Source: Leptolyngbya sp. CCY15150
GTDB lineage: Bacteria > Cyanobacteriota > Cyanobacteriia > RECH01
NCBI RefSeq assembly: GCF_016888135.1
Contig: NZ_JACSWB010000297.1
Span: forward strand, 1 to 45,377
DNA: 45,377 nucleotides
Reading direction: 5' to 3'
The stretch's first letter is position 1, and the number at the start of each line of letters is the position of its first letter. Positions 30,739-39,901 of the stretch are shown piece after piece. The notes beneath the pieces were generated by a model, which did not search any database, was not told where the DNA came from, and saw only the letters and a list, made by a program, of their open reading frames with translations. The translations under genes and the position numbers were made by a program.

Positions 30739-33700
30739 TCAGCCCTCCAAAAAACCAGTAAGGTTAACGATCGCTTCTAGCTGAAAATTATCAATTAGGT
30801 ACGTCAGAGATACAGCCAAGTCCGACGATTGAGAAGGAATTTCAGCCACGAGATCGTATAGTTTTGCTTCATCGATAATAATTGCTGCTTCTCGTAGTTT
30901 AACCTGCCAGTCTCGGGGCATACAGCGCAAATCCTCGGAGTTTAGGGGGCGAATAGTACCCACATTTAGAGAATCAATCGCATCTGCGTAGATGTACTCT
31001 AAGTTCAGATGCTTGCCAATGCGCTGTAGCAGCACGTCGGATTGAAAGGGCTTGCTGAGAAAGTCGTCACATCCCGCCTCGAAGCTGGCTTTGCGGTCGT
31101 TGTGAAAGGCACTGGCCGAGAGTACTAGAATGACCGATCGCCTCTCAGTTCCTTCGGCTTGGCGAATGGCGCGCGTGGCTTCTAGACCATCCATGCCAGG
31201 CATTTGCAGATCCATGAGCACCAAATCGGGCTGACATTGAACCCAGAGGGCGATCGCTGCTTCGCCATTCACAGCCTCCCACACTTGAAATCCAACGCTC
31301 TCCAAGAGCTTCACCAGCAATAGACGGCTTTCCGCCACGTCTTCTGCTACTAAAATACGCACAGGCTGGTGGTGTGGTTTCAGTGCTATCACGGATTGTG
31401 CTAACGGCTCTAGCTGTTCGTCAACATCATGGGCCAAGCCGAGGGGCACCACACAGGTAAAGGTCGATCCTTGGCCAATCTGGCTTTGCACCGATAGTTC
31501 TCCTCCCATCATGCGGGCAAACTGGCGACTAATCGACAGCCCTAGACCGCTACCTTCCGTAAATTGGCGGGTGCGCTCAGTTTGTTGAAAAGCATCAAAA
31601 ATAGACTGTAGATCCTGGGGATGGATACCGGGCCCGGTATCGGTCACACAAAACTGTAGCCACACATGGCCGATCATGGTGCCAAGGGATGGCGCAGTTA
31701 AAACATGGGAGACATGAAGCGATACCCGACCCCGCTCCGTAAATTTCACAGCATTCCCCAGCAAGTTAATTAAGATCTGCCGCAGTTTACCCTGATCGCC
31801 ATAGACTAATTGAGGAACATCTGGTTCCCACTGCACCGATAGAGCTAAGCCTTGGCGCTTGGTCTTGAGGGCAAACATTTCTTCCGTGGAGCGGAGGGTG
31901 CGATGCAGATCAAAACTGACGTCATGCAGCTCAACTTGCCCCGCCTCAATTTTTGACATTTCTAGAACGTCATTAATGAGCGCCAGCAAATGTTCACCAC
32001 TGCGGCCAATGATGCCCAAATGCTCTTGATGCTCAAGCGACAGGGAGCGATCGCCCGACATCAGTTGGGTAAAGCCCAAAATAGCGTTCAATGGCGTGCG
32101 CAGTTCATGGCTCATTTTGGCCAAAAACTGACTTTTGGCTCGATTGGCCTGCTCCGCCTGCTCCGTCAGCTTCTGCATGGCGCTGTGGGAAAATTCCAGC
32201 GCCGCCAGCATCAGGGTATTGCGCAGTTGTCGTGCCGCTTCTAAATCCAAGGGTTGCCAGGGCAGAGAGCGATCGCGCACCACTTCCTTCCAGCGTTCAA
32301 AAGACCCCCGAGGTGACAAACGCAGCACCTGTTGGTCATCCAAGTGGGTGGGGTGTTCATGGGGATTGCCAGCCCAATGCACCGTTTGCACCTGCTCTTG
32401 GCGAAACCAAATCAGGTGGTAGGCGGTGTGTTTGAGGACAATGGAAATAGATAAAATACCGGCAGCTATGTCTTTAAACCGGATGGCCTCTGGATAGAGT
32501 TGCACCAAGCGATCGCTGCAAAAAATATCATCTTCCTGCTGGCGAATCCAGGCCAGTAATGCCAGCGTATCGGGTTTGTCGGGGGTTTCTCCAACCTGAT
32601 GCAGACGTTGATTGAGCCATAGGGCAGCTCCCTGGGCCTGCACCAACCTCAAAATATCCGTTTGATAATGCTGGAACATGGCGGCGATCGCCACGGGATT
32701 GGGCGATAGGTGCAGTTGCAATTGCCGCTGAATCTCTTGAATTTTGGCTTGGTGGGCCACAAAGTCCCGTTCCTGCTGCCGCACAAACTCCACCGAGAGG
32801 AATTGCCCCAACAGTTCACAGGCGCGGCGGGTTTCGTAGTTGACCCATTTGGGGGCATCGTGATGGCAGACAATCAGTCCCCAGAGCCGCTGCTCGTTGA
32901 TCAACGAAATGCTAAAGGAAGCAGCAACCCCCATGTTTTTGAGGTATTGCAGATGCCCAGACGACACACTGCGCAGCGTGGCACGGCTGAGATCTAGCGG
33001 TTCCTGAGTGTGGGGATGGCATTCGGGAATTAGACGCGCTGGCTGATAGGTAGCATCGGGAATCAACCGTAGCCAATGGTCATAGTAAAACCGGCGGGCC
33101 TGGCTAGGAATATCGGAGGCGGGGTAGTGCAGCCCTAGGTAGGTTTCTAGGTCAGGGCGTCTCGCTTCAGCAATGACCACACCGCTTTGATCCATCTCAA
33201 AACGGTAGACCATCACTCGGGCAAAGCCGCTCAGACGGTGAACCTCCTGGGCAATACCTTGGGCCAACTGGTCAAGCGTATGGGCGTAGCGCACCGAGGC
33301 GATCGCCTGTTTGAACTGCTGATAAAACTCGATGGAGCTGCGATGAATGGAGGTTTGCTGAGGTTCTAGCTCTAGAATAATGCGATCGCCTACCCGGTGC
33401 AGCGTGCCTTGAAACCGTCGCTGTCCCTTGGGAGCCGTGCGCACCACCACCAAAAAAGGATTGACCAACTCTAGCGGTTCCTGGGTCAACCATTGAGCGA
33501 TCGCCGATGTTTGTCGAGCAGACATCAGGCATGTGAGATGACGCCCAAGGGCAGCATCTGGTGTCAACCCCAAAAGGTCTTCGATATTATCGCTCACCTG
33601 CTGAATGATGAGACCAGGCTCCAAAACCAGCAAAACACCGTGAGGTTGGATACAGCCGGGACGATGCAGGGGTTCATGGTCACAATCAGCCGGATCAAGC

Positions 33701-33747
33701 GACGAGGGACGATGGATAGAATAATCCACAGAATCTATTTCTGACAC
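30739..33747 (-). CDS. Bacteriophytochrome hybrid histidine kinase
   Basis: 1002 residues. PAS (about 15-130), GAF (about 145-325) and PHY (about 335-515) make the photosensory core. HisKA follows with His547 (AKMSHELRTPLNAIL), then HATPase (about 650-770), REC with Asp846 (VLMDLQMPGMDG), and a tail of about 65 residues. In the PAS region Cys22 (DPADCDHEP) sits at the biliverdin-attachment position of BphP-type phytochromes. The GAF cysteine used by Cph1-type proteins is replaced by Gly264 (SVSSGHLQYLKNMG), while PASDIP (209-214) and His265 are kept. It should thus bind biliverdin and sense red/far-red light. Middle gene of a three-gene operon; 44 nt follow the upstream kinase gene. Confidence 0.93.
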   Translation of the reverse strand: MSEIDSVDYSIHRPSSLDPADCDHEPLHRPGCIQPHGVLLVLEPGLIIQQVSDNIEDLLGLTPDAALGRHLTCLMSARQTSAIAQWLTQEPLELVNPFLVVVRTAPKGQRRFQGTLHRVGDRIILELEPQQTSIHRSSIEFYQQFKQAIASVRYAHTLDQLAQGIAQEVHRLSGFARVMVYRFEMDQSGVVIAEARRPDLETYLGLHYPASDIPSQARRFYYDHWLRLIPDATYQPARLIPECHPHTQEPLDLSRATLRSVSSGHLQYLKNMGVAASFSISLINEQRLWGLIVCHHDAPKWVNYETRRACELLGQFLSVEFVRQQERDFVAHQAKIQEIQRQLQLHLSPNPVAIAAMFQHYQTDILRLVQAQGAALWLNQRLHQVGETPDKPDTLALLAWIRQQEDDIFCSDRLVQLYPEAIRFKDIAAGILSISIVLKHTAYHLIWFRQEQVQTVHWAGNPHEHPTHLDDQQVLRLSPRGSFERWKEVVRDRSLPWQPLDLEAARQLRNTLMLAALEFSHSAMQKLTEQAEQANRAKSQFLAKMSHELRTPLNAILGFTQLMSGDRSLSLEHQEHLGIIGRSGEHLLALINDVLEMSKIEAGQVELHDVSFDLHRTLRSTEEMFALKTKRQGLALSVQWEPDVPQLVYGDQGKLRQILINLLGNAVKFTERGRVSLHVSHVLTAPSLGTMIGHVWLQFCVTDTGPGIHPQDLQSIFDAFQQTERTRQFTEGSGLGLSISRQFARMMGGELSVQSQIGQGSTFTCVVPLGLAHDVDEQLEPLAQSVIALKPHHQPVRILVAEDVAESRLLLVKLLESVGFQVWEAVNGEAAIALWVQCQPDLVLMDLQMPGMDGLEATRAIRQAEGTERRSVILVLSASAFHNDRKASFEAGCDDFLSKPFQSDVLLQRIGKHLNLEYIYADAIDSLNVGTIRPLNSEDLRCMPRDWQVKLREAAIIIDEAKLYDLVAEIPSQSSDLAVSLTYLIDNFQLEAIVNLTGFLEG

Positions 33748-33791
33748 AAACGATAGAACAACGTCTCGCCTATGAGAACCAGGATTAACGG

Positions 33792-36371
33792 TTAGACGTA
33801 AGCCTGAGTCAATTCACTAATCAGGTCAAACCGAAACTGATGAGTTAATGCGGCGAGGGGGGTGGCAAGGCAAGAAGCGGTGACGGGGATCTGACCAATT
33901 AAGGCATAAATGGCGCGGTGGTCGCAGCGGAGAGCAGCTTGGTGCAGTTGATGGATCCAGTCCCTAGGCATGGCGGAGAGTGCCTCTGGATCAAGAGTCA
34001 AGAGAGCCATTCGGCCTGGATGACCGTGGCTAACGTCTTTATCATCTCCATCGTATAGGCTGACGATGCCCAAAAGTTCCGTAATTTTACTAAAGAGGCG
34101 ATCGTGGGCGAGGGGTGGATTCAGAACAGCTACGGTTTCAGGATACAGGGATGTCTGGGTATCTATGTCTGAAGGATGGCCAGGATCGCTTGTGAATACC
34201 TGCAGCACCTTGGGCAGCGAGGCATGTGGGTCAGCCAAGAGGTAGGACTGAATAATTTGGGCGGATAGCTCGGGAACCTCGCCCAAAACAACTAAGTGGG
34301 GCTGCCAATGGCGAATTTGCTGAAGACAGGAGGGGCGATCGTTGGCCATCTGCACCTGAAATCCTGCTTCCGATAGCCATTGGCTGAGCAGCAGCCGTCG
34401 CACTTGCGATGCCTCCACAACACCTACCCGATAGGTGGATAGCTCTGGTGAAAACTGCGCTGGATGATCGACGCTCTCGGTGGTTTCTGTCACCTGACGC
34501 ACCGGCACCGTCAGGCAAAAGGTGCTGCCTTGGCCCGGCTGACTTTCCACCGTCAACATGCCGCCCATCACCGTAGCTAGACGACGACTAAGGGCTAGCC
34601 CCACCCCAGTGCCATTGGGCATGAGACCATTTTGGGGAATCTGCGTAAACATCTCGAAAATTATGTCAAGCGACTCGGCTGGAATCCCGGCTCCTGTATC
34701 GATGATGTCAATGGCCAGCATAACCATTCCCGAGTCATTCTGGGTCGGCAAGGGTTCCCGAGATGGCATATCTTGCAGCCGGGCCCGTAGGGTAATGTGT
34801 CCTTGCGCGGTAAACTTCAGGGCGTTGTCCATTAGATTCGTGAGAATCTGCCGCAGTTTTTGGTGATCTACATAGATATAGTCGGGAAGATTGGCAGCTT
34901 GCTCTAAGCTGATGGCTAGATTTTTTTGGGTGGCTTGGAGCTGAAACGAGGCCTGCAGCGATCGCAACAGAGTTGATAAACTCACCGCTCGTTCAATGCG
35001 GGGCATATCTCCCGAGGTGGTGCGGGCCATGTCTAGAATATTGTCGATTAGCCCTAGCAGATGTTCGCTGCTCTGGATCATGATGTCGAGGTAGTCTTGA
35101 TGCTCATCACAGACCCATTCATCATGGCGCATCACCTGGGCAAAGCCCAAGATGGCATTCAGCGGCGTGCGCAGTTCATGGCTCATATTCGACAAGAAGG
35201 CGCTCTTGGCCTGGTTAGCTGCTTCCGCTTGGTTTTTGGAATACTGCAGCTCCAGCTCAATTTGCTTGCGATCGCTAATGTCCACCGAATGGCAAATGAC
35301 GCCCTTTACCTCCCCTTCCAAGTCTACAAAGGGGCTGAGGGTGGTCTGATACCAAGCCTGGGAGCCATCCATATAGGTAATCAGTTCATCAGGAATTTGC
35401 TTCGGCTGGCGCGATCGAATCACCTCCCGATTGTTCGATAACCATTGCTCATACTGATCTTCTTGAGGGACAGGCACCAGGTCAAGCTCCTGCTTACCCA
35501 CCAAGACATCGGGCGTGGTGCCATGGATCGCCGCCGCCGCGCGATTCACCTCTAGAAACCGTCCTGATTCGTCCTTGACCGCCACCAAGCTGGGCATACA
35601 ATCAAGCAACTGCCGTAGGAAGACCTTTTGCGCCTCGGTCTCCCGCTCCACCTGCCGCTGCTGGGTAATATCTCGAATGATAAACAGCACCTGGTCAGCG
35701 CCACAGGGCACCACCCGCACCTCCTCATAGCGCACCTCTCCCTGGAGCTCCACCTCCTGTTCATACATGTGCAGTTGCCCTGTGGCTAAAACTTGCTCAA
35801 TGCAAGCCAACTTTTGTGTGAGGAGCTTGGCTGAAAGGGGCGTTGATAGGCGTTGACCAACGGGTTTTTGATCTTGGGGCCAGAGGTCAATATGCTGGTT
35901 AGTGGGAATGTAGTCGAGGTAGATACCATCCCGATTTACCCGAAACATGAGATCCGGAATGGCCCGCAGGATGGCTTGATTGGTAATATCGCGCTGCTGG
36001 TACGTCGCTGTGGCTTGCTCCACTTCTTCCTGCACAAGCAGCGGCAGACGCTCAGCTAAATGATTCATAGCCTGGGCGATCGCCCCTAGGCCCAGGGAAG
36101 GCACCATTCGATAGTCAAACTGCCCCCGTGCCAAGGCCCGCAGCCCCGCCGTCACCGGACGTAAAGGCTGCACCCAGCACCATCCCAGCATTCCCGCCGT
36201 GAGCGTCAGCCCCAGGGTAAACAGGGCCGTCACTGGAGCGATCGCCCCAACCCATGCCTGATGGTGAACCAGGTACCCTACGGTATAAATGCTGAATATG
36301 GCTTGCCCCAAGAAAAGGATCAACCAGATGGTAATTGGAGCAAGGATCGGGGATGAGCGGTTTAGACGCAT
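33792..36371 (-). CDS. Membrane PAS histidine kinase with degenerate receiver
   Basis: 859 residues. Two N-terminal transmembrane helices (about 12-34 and 42-66) separated by a very short loop are followed by a HAMP-like stretch, a coiled coil, PAS1 (about 135-250) and PAS2 (about 255-375). HisKA carries His398 (SNMSHELRTPLNAIL), and HATPase has NLMDNALKF, DTGAGIP and GTGVGLALS. The receiver-like part (about 650-770) has lost key residues: the phospho-Asp position reads VVLGEVPE and the Lys position LNPPLAH. It is therefore a pseudo-receiver. The last 65 residues (AMPRDWIHQLHQAAL) resemble the phytochrome tail. First gene of the operon; with no sizeable extracytoplasmic domain, it likely senses through the membrane or cytosolic PAS domains. 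Confidence 0.9.
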   Translation of the reverse strand: MRLNRSSPILAPITIWLILFLGQAIFSIYTVGYLVHHQAWVGAIAPVTALFTLGLTLTAGMLGWCWVQPLRPVTAGLRALARGQFDYRMVPSLGLGAIAQAMNHLAERLPLLVQEEVEQATATYQQRDITNQAILRAIPDLMFRVNRDGIYLDYIPTNQHIDLWPQDQKPVGQRLSTPLSAKLLTQKLACIEQVLATGQLHMYEQEVELQGEVRYEEVRVVPCGADQVLFIIRDITQQRQVERETEAQKVFLRQLLDCMPSLVAVKDESGRFLEVNRAAAAIHGTTPDVLVGKQELDLVPVPQEDQYEQWLSNNREVIRSRQPKQIPDELITYMDGSQAWYQTTLSPFVDLEGEVKGVICHSVDISDRKQIELELQYSKNQAEAANQAKSAFLSNMSHELRTPLNAILGFAQVMRHDEWVCDEHQDYLDIMIQSSEHLLGLIDNILDMARTTSGDMPRIERAVSLSTLLRSLQASFQLQATQKNLAISLEQAANLPDYIYVDHQKLRQILTNLMDNALKFTAQGHITLRARLQDMPSREPLPTQNDSGMVMLAIDIIDTGAGIPAESLDIIFEMFTQIPQNGLMPNGTGVGLALSRRLATVMGGMLTVESQPGQGSTFCLTVPVRQVTETTESVDHPAQFSPELSTYRVGVVEASQVRRLLLSQWLSEAGFQVQMANDRPSCLQQIRHWQPHLVVLGEVPELSAQIIQSYLLADPHASLPKVLQVFTSDPGHPSDIDTQTSLYPETVAVLNPPLAHDRLFSKITELLGIVSLYDGDDKDVSHGHPGRMALLTLDPEALSAMPRDWIHQLHQAALRCDHRAIYALIGQIPVTASCLATPLAALTHQFRFDLISELTQAYV

Positions 36372-36781
36372 GGTTGACCAAAGCCTTTCAGCCTAAAGCA
36401 CAATAGTTGCCGGTATCGGGGCATTGAGACCCAGCCTCTTCAGCGTAATTGCTAAATGTACGGAGGTTTCTAATACACAACAGGTTACAAAATACTGACT
36501 ACACAGTCCATGCGGTAGACTTCGCATCCCAATCATCATGGAATGCAGGAGTTGCCCTTACTCAACACCATGGGTCTAGTGATTAGCATACCCAAACCAG
36601 TAAAATAAATCGGCCGGGCTATCCCATGGATATCGAAGGTTAGTCGTTGAACGATCGATGAACAAGGGGGTTCGACGATCGCGACTTAGATGAAGACAAT
36701 ACTTAGATGGTGACAACTCACCCCCAATGCCCCAGGGAGAATCACCGATTTGGTATAGTGGCGATCGCAACAGAGAGGACT
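36372..36781. other. Divergent promoter region, signalling operon / purM
   Basis: 410 bases without a gene. It must contain the promoters of both the leftward three-gene signalling operon and purM. I see a HIP1 site near 36762 but no confident regulator site. Confidence 0.6.
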
Positions 36782-37810
36782 ATGGATTATCGTAATGCAG
36801 GGGTTGATGTAGAAGCTGGGCGGGCCTTCGTGCAAACGATCCGAGGGCTAGTAGACAGCACCCGTCGCCCGGAGGTGCTGGGGCAATTGGGCGGCTTCAG
36901 CGGATTGTTTGAGCTATCGGGACAGTACCAAAACCCCGTGCTGGTTTCGGGTACCGATGGGGTGGGTACCAAGCTGAAGTTGGCGCATCAGTGCGATCGC
37001 CACGATACCGTGGGCATTGATCTAGTCGCCATGTGCGTGAATGACGTGCTCACCTGCGGCGCAGAACCGCTGTTCTTTTTAGACTACCTAGCCACGGGGC
37101 ACCTGAACTCCGATCAGTTGACCCAAGTCGTTGCCGGCATTGCCGCGGGCTGTCGGCAGGCGGGCTGCGCCCTCTTGGGGGGCGAAACGGCGGAAATGCC
37201 TGGCTTTTATGATGCCGGGGAATATGACCTAGCGGGTTTCTGTGTAGGTATTGTGGACAAGTCCCGGATTCTGGATGGCCGTCAGGTGCAGGTGGGCGAT
37301 CGGGCGATCGCCTTGGCCAGCAGTGGTGTCCATAGCAATGGCTTTAGCTTAGTGCGCAAAATTTTAGAGGTCTCGAATACAGCCCTCAGCGATCGCCCTC
37401 TTGGCCTAGAGAGCCCTATAGGCGACCTCCTGCTGACCCCCACCCAGCTCTACGTCAAACCCGTCCTAGCTGCCCAGAAAGCCGGTCTGGAGATTCACGG
37501 CATGGCCCACATCACCGGCGGCGGCCTACCAGAAAATCTGCCCCGGGCCCTGAATGGGGGACAAGCGATCGCCCTCCAGCCCCACAGTTGGCCCATTCCC
37601 CCGATTTTTGAATGGATTGAGCGCACCGGCTCCGTTCCCCACACCGACATGTTGAACACCTTCAATATGGGAGTTGGCTTTGTGGTGTTGGTGCCTCCCG
37701 CCGTGGAAGCCGCAGCGATCGCCCACTTCCAAGCGCACAACCTACCGGCCTGGAGCATCGGGGAGGTGATCGAAGGCGCTGGGGACGTTGTGTGGACAGC
37801 CGACTGGTAG
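36782..37810 (+). CDS. purM: Phosphoribosylformylglycinamidine cyclo-ligase
   Basis: 342 residues; AIR synthetase, which closes the imidazole ring in de novo purine synthesis with ATP. The N-terminus [18 protein letters not shown] is diagnostic. [45 protein letters not shown] and [14 protein letters not shown] are the ATP- and substrate-binding blocks, and [13 protein letters not shown] lies near the C-terminus. Length fits the family. The ATG at 36782 is chosen because the protein starts there in all relatives and GAGAGG lies 4-9 nt upstream; an in-frame ATG 25 codons earlier is not supported. Convergent with the phosphatase gene, 12 nt apart. Confidence 0.96.
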   Translation: MDYRNAGVDVEAGRAFVQTIRGLVDSTRRPEVLGQLGGFSGLFELSGQYQNPVLVSGTDGVGTKLKLAHQCDRHDTVGIDLVAMCVNDVLTCGAEPLFFLDYLATGHLNSDQLTQVVAGIAAGCRQAGCALLGGETAEMPGFYDAGEYDLAGFCVGIVDKSRILDGRQVQVGDRAIALASSGVHSNGFSLVRKILEVSNTALSDRPLGLESPIGDLLLTPTQLYVKPVLAAQKAGLEIHGMAHITGGGLPENLPRALNGGQAIALQPHSWPIPPIFEWIERTGSVPHTDMLNTFNMGVGFVVLVPPAVEAAAIAHFQAHNLPAWSIGEVIEGAGDVVWTADW

Positions 37811-37822
37811 CGGTTGACCCAC

Positions 37823-38632
37823 CTACCCCTGCCCCAAAAACTGCACATAGGGCAAAAACTGCTCCCCCAACGCCGCCCCACTCGCCACCAAGGTGGGGTA
37901 GGGGTGGCGGCTGTAGTTGTGTCCAACTTTTAGGGGAAACGGCGATTGGCGATCGAGGGGGATCCAGTTCGCTCCAGCAGCCTGAGCGATCGCCCACACT
38001 GCCGCAATGTCCCAGATTTTTGGCGTAGCCTCCACACCGCCCAGGGCCGTCCCCGTCGCCACCGTCAGCACATTGTAGGTGGCCACGCCCAACATGCGAA
38101 TTTTGCAGGGAAACGGCGACTTCAGCACCGCTGTACTGCGGGCGCAGAGGTTGAAAAACTGATTGTTCGACGGTTCCGCCCCACTGGTGTGGATAGAACG
38201 ATGGTTGAGAAAGGCACCCTGGGGCATCTTTAACCCCGAGTCTCCTGGCCAAAAGCCATGAAACGCTTGGGCAATGGGCGGTAGATACACATAGCCAAAG
38301 ACCGGAGTGCCGCGATAGAGCAAGCCTAGGGAAATCCCCCAGAGGGGTACACCTCGGGTGAAATTGGTGGTGCCGTCAATTGGATCAATAATCCAACACC
38401 AGTCATTTTCAGGGAAAAAATGCTCCGCCTCTTCACTCAAAACGCCGTGGCTAGGAAACTCCTGAGCGATCGCCTGCCGCAACACCTCATCAGCCCAGCG
38501 ATCGGATTGGGTGACTAAACTACCATCAGCCTTTTCCGTTGCCTGAGCACGGCCAAAATCTTCCAGCAACGTGCGGCCAACGCGAGTGGTGGTGCGATCG
38601 GCAAACTCTAGCACAGTGGGCCAAAAATCCAT
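37823..38632 (-). CDS. Inositol monophosphatase family phosphatase
   Basis: 269 residues. The Mg/Li-dependent sugar-phosphatase fold is shown by the metal-binding SEEAEHF (about 69-75), the IIDPIDGTTNFTRG block (about 84-97) and the C-terminal PKIWDIAAVWAIAQAAGA (about 205-222). It should hydrolyse a phosphate monoester such as inositol-1-phosphate or histidinol phosphate; the sequence alone does not tell which. The ATG at 38632 has GGGAGG 8-13 nt upstream; the in-frame TTG at 38638 is too close to that site. Convergent with purM. Confidence 0.88.
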   Translation of the reverse strand: MDFWPTVLEFADRTTTRVGRTLLEDFGRAQATEKADGSLVTQSDRWADEVLRQAIAQEFPSHGVLSEEAEHFFPENDWCWIIDPIDGTTNFTRGVPLWGISLGLLYRGTPVFGYVYLPPIAQAFHGFWPGDSGLKMPQGAFLNHRSIHTSGAEPSNNQFFNLCARSTAVLKSPFPCKIRMLGVATYNVLTVATGTALGGVEATPKIWDIAAVWAIAQAAGANWIPLDRQSPFPLKVGHNYSRHPYPTLVASGAALGEQFLPYVQFLGQG

Positions 38633-38794
38633 CAACAAACCTCCCGATAACTATCGCCTATGCCCAACAAGCAAGCAACTAGGCGTCTTCCAGCATACCG
38701 CTGCGAGACTCAGCAATCTGTCAACCATTGCTCATGATCACAGCCACCGCCCGCAAGCCGCGCTAGGCTAAAGCCAAGCTCCGCTCGCAACCAT

Positions 38795-38818
38795 CATCAT
38801 CCCGACCATCATCCCGAC
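38795..38818. repeat. Exact 12-bp tandem duplication
   Basis: CATCATCCCGAC occurs twice in a row, about 165 bases upstream of the leftward phosphatase gene. Confidence 0.8.
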
Positions 38819-39066
38819 CACAATACTCTGACCGCAGGCAATCGATCGCGGGGCAGCACCCTGCGCCGACAGCAATCCATGGGTTGAGCGAAACGTTGTA
38901 GCTCCATCATCATGACCCACCGAGAGCGATCGCCTCCCCTCGTCTCTCCATAGCCAGCCTGCAGGCAGAAGACGATAGACGATAGGTGGCATATATAGTA
39001 AGTAGGGGCTAGAATCATCGCTGCTCCTCCACCCTCATTTCCGTCTAGGATGGTGGCACCTATCTG

Positions 39067-39080
39067 GATAGCCGACCGTT
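39067..39080 (+). repeat. 14-bp direct repeat, left copy
   Basis: GATAGCCGACCGTT, identical to 39888-39901. It lies 34 bases before the start of the gene at 39114. Confidence 0.8.
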
Positions 39081-39113
39081 GGTGATACAGCCGTACCTTG
39101 TGTTTCATTCACT

Positions 39114-39845
39114 ATGACCGACTTGGCACAGAAAACTGAAGCCCAGAAAATCATTGACCTGATTACCTGCTATAGCTTTGACCTAGGGGCCCAATCCGCA
39201 GAGCGGGCCGTGGCGGAATGGTTGAGTCGCTATTCACTCGTGTGGGTGCGGTTAGCGATTATTGAAGCTCTCTACCAAGGACGCTATAAAGCCGTTTCTG
39301 TTCAACAAATCTTGATGCTCTGGGAGCGCCGTGATGCGCCTATTTATCACTTCACCAGCGAGTTTGCTCGGATTGTAGCCAGTCCGGTACCGCGCAACCT
39401 CAATGCAGCAGAGCATCCAGAAGCAGAAGACAGCGATCGCCCCCCCAGTGACCCCACGTCCGAGGACTTGACTCTGCGGGCCAAACTGCAAAGCCTGCGA
39501 TCGCAGCCCGCTCAGCGCCATAAGCAACCGGCACCAGCCAACCTAGAGCCAGTCCAGGGCCCTACGCCCACCTCGATGACCAGCGCTGCCCCAGCGATCC
39601 TAGACAGCAGTCCGGAAGCAACCAGCCCAGAGCCAAGCTACGCGCCTCCATCTGTTCCCGAACCATCCTCCCCAGCCCACCCAACAGAGCTGATCCATCC
39701 CATCCAGCAGTTTACGCCCACCTCCGGCACAACGCCGTTCTATACAAGGCTTCAGGCTGTGGCTACCAGCGATCGCTCCTCCCTGATCTCAACCGAAGAA
39801 GAGCTGGATCGATCGACCCTACTCATTCCCGACAGCGACGACTAG
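39114..39845 (+). CDS. Conserved cyanobacterial protein with disordered Pro-rich tail
   Basis: 243 residues. The N-terminal 90 residues form a compact helical domain (TEAQKIIDLITCYSFDLG, then AVAEWLSRYSLVWVRLAIIE and ALYQGRYKAVSVQQILMLW) that I have seen in other cyanobacterial proteins without a named function. The remainder (about 95-243) is low-complexity Pro/Ser/Thr/Ala-rich and likely disordered, ending in an acidic stretch. No transmembrane helix and no catalytic motif are visible. It is soluble and may be an adaptor. No clear ribosome-binding site. A 14-bp direct repeat flanks the gene on both sides. Confidence 0.75.
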   Translation: MTDLAQKTEAQKIIDLITCYSFDLGAQSAERAVAEWLSRYSLVWVRLAIIEALYQGRYKAVSVQQILMLWERRDAPIYHFTSEFARIVASPVPRNLNAAEHPEAEDSDRPPSDPTSEDLTLRAKLQSLRSQPAQRHKQPAPANLEPVQGPTPTSMTSAAPAILDSSPEATSPEPSYAPPSVPEPSSPAHPTELIHPIQQFTPTSGTTPFYTRLQAVATSDRSSLISTEEELDRSTLLIPDSDD

Positions 39846-39887
39846 CTCTGCGGTACCTACCTGTACATCGATGGCCGGTAACCGATT

Positions 39888-39901
39888 GATAGCCGACCGT
39901 T
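39888..39901 (+). repeat. 14-bp direct repeat, right copy
   Basis: Identical to 39067-39080. It lies 43 bases after the stop of the 39114 gene and overlaps the last two bases of the convergent lyase gene. Confidence 0.8.

Larger units (their letters stand above)
38633..39113. other. Divergent spacer with tandem and direct repeats
   Basis: 481 bases without a supported gene. It holds an exact 12-bp tandem duplication (38795-38818), a HIP1 site near 38926 and one copy of a 14-bp direct repeat (39067-39080). Confidence 0.6.
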
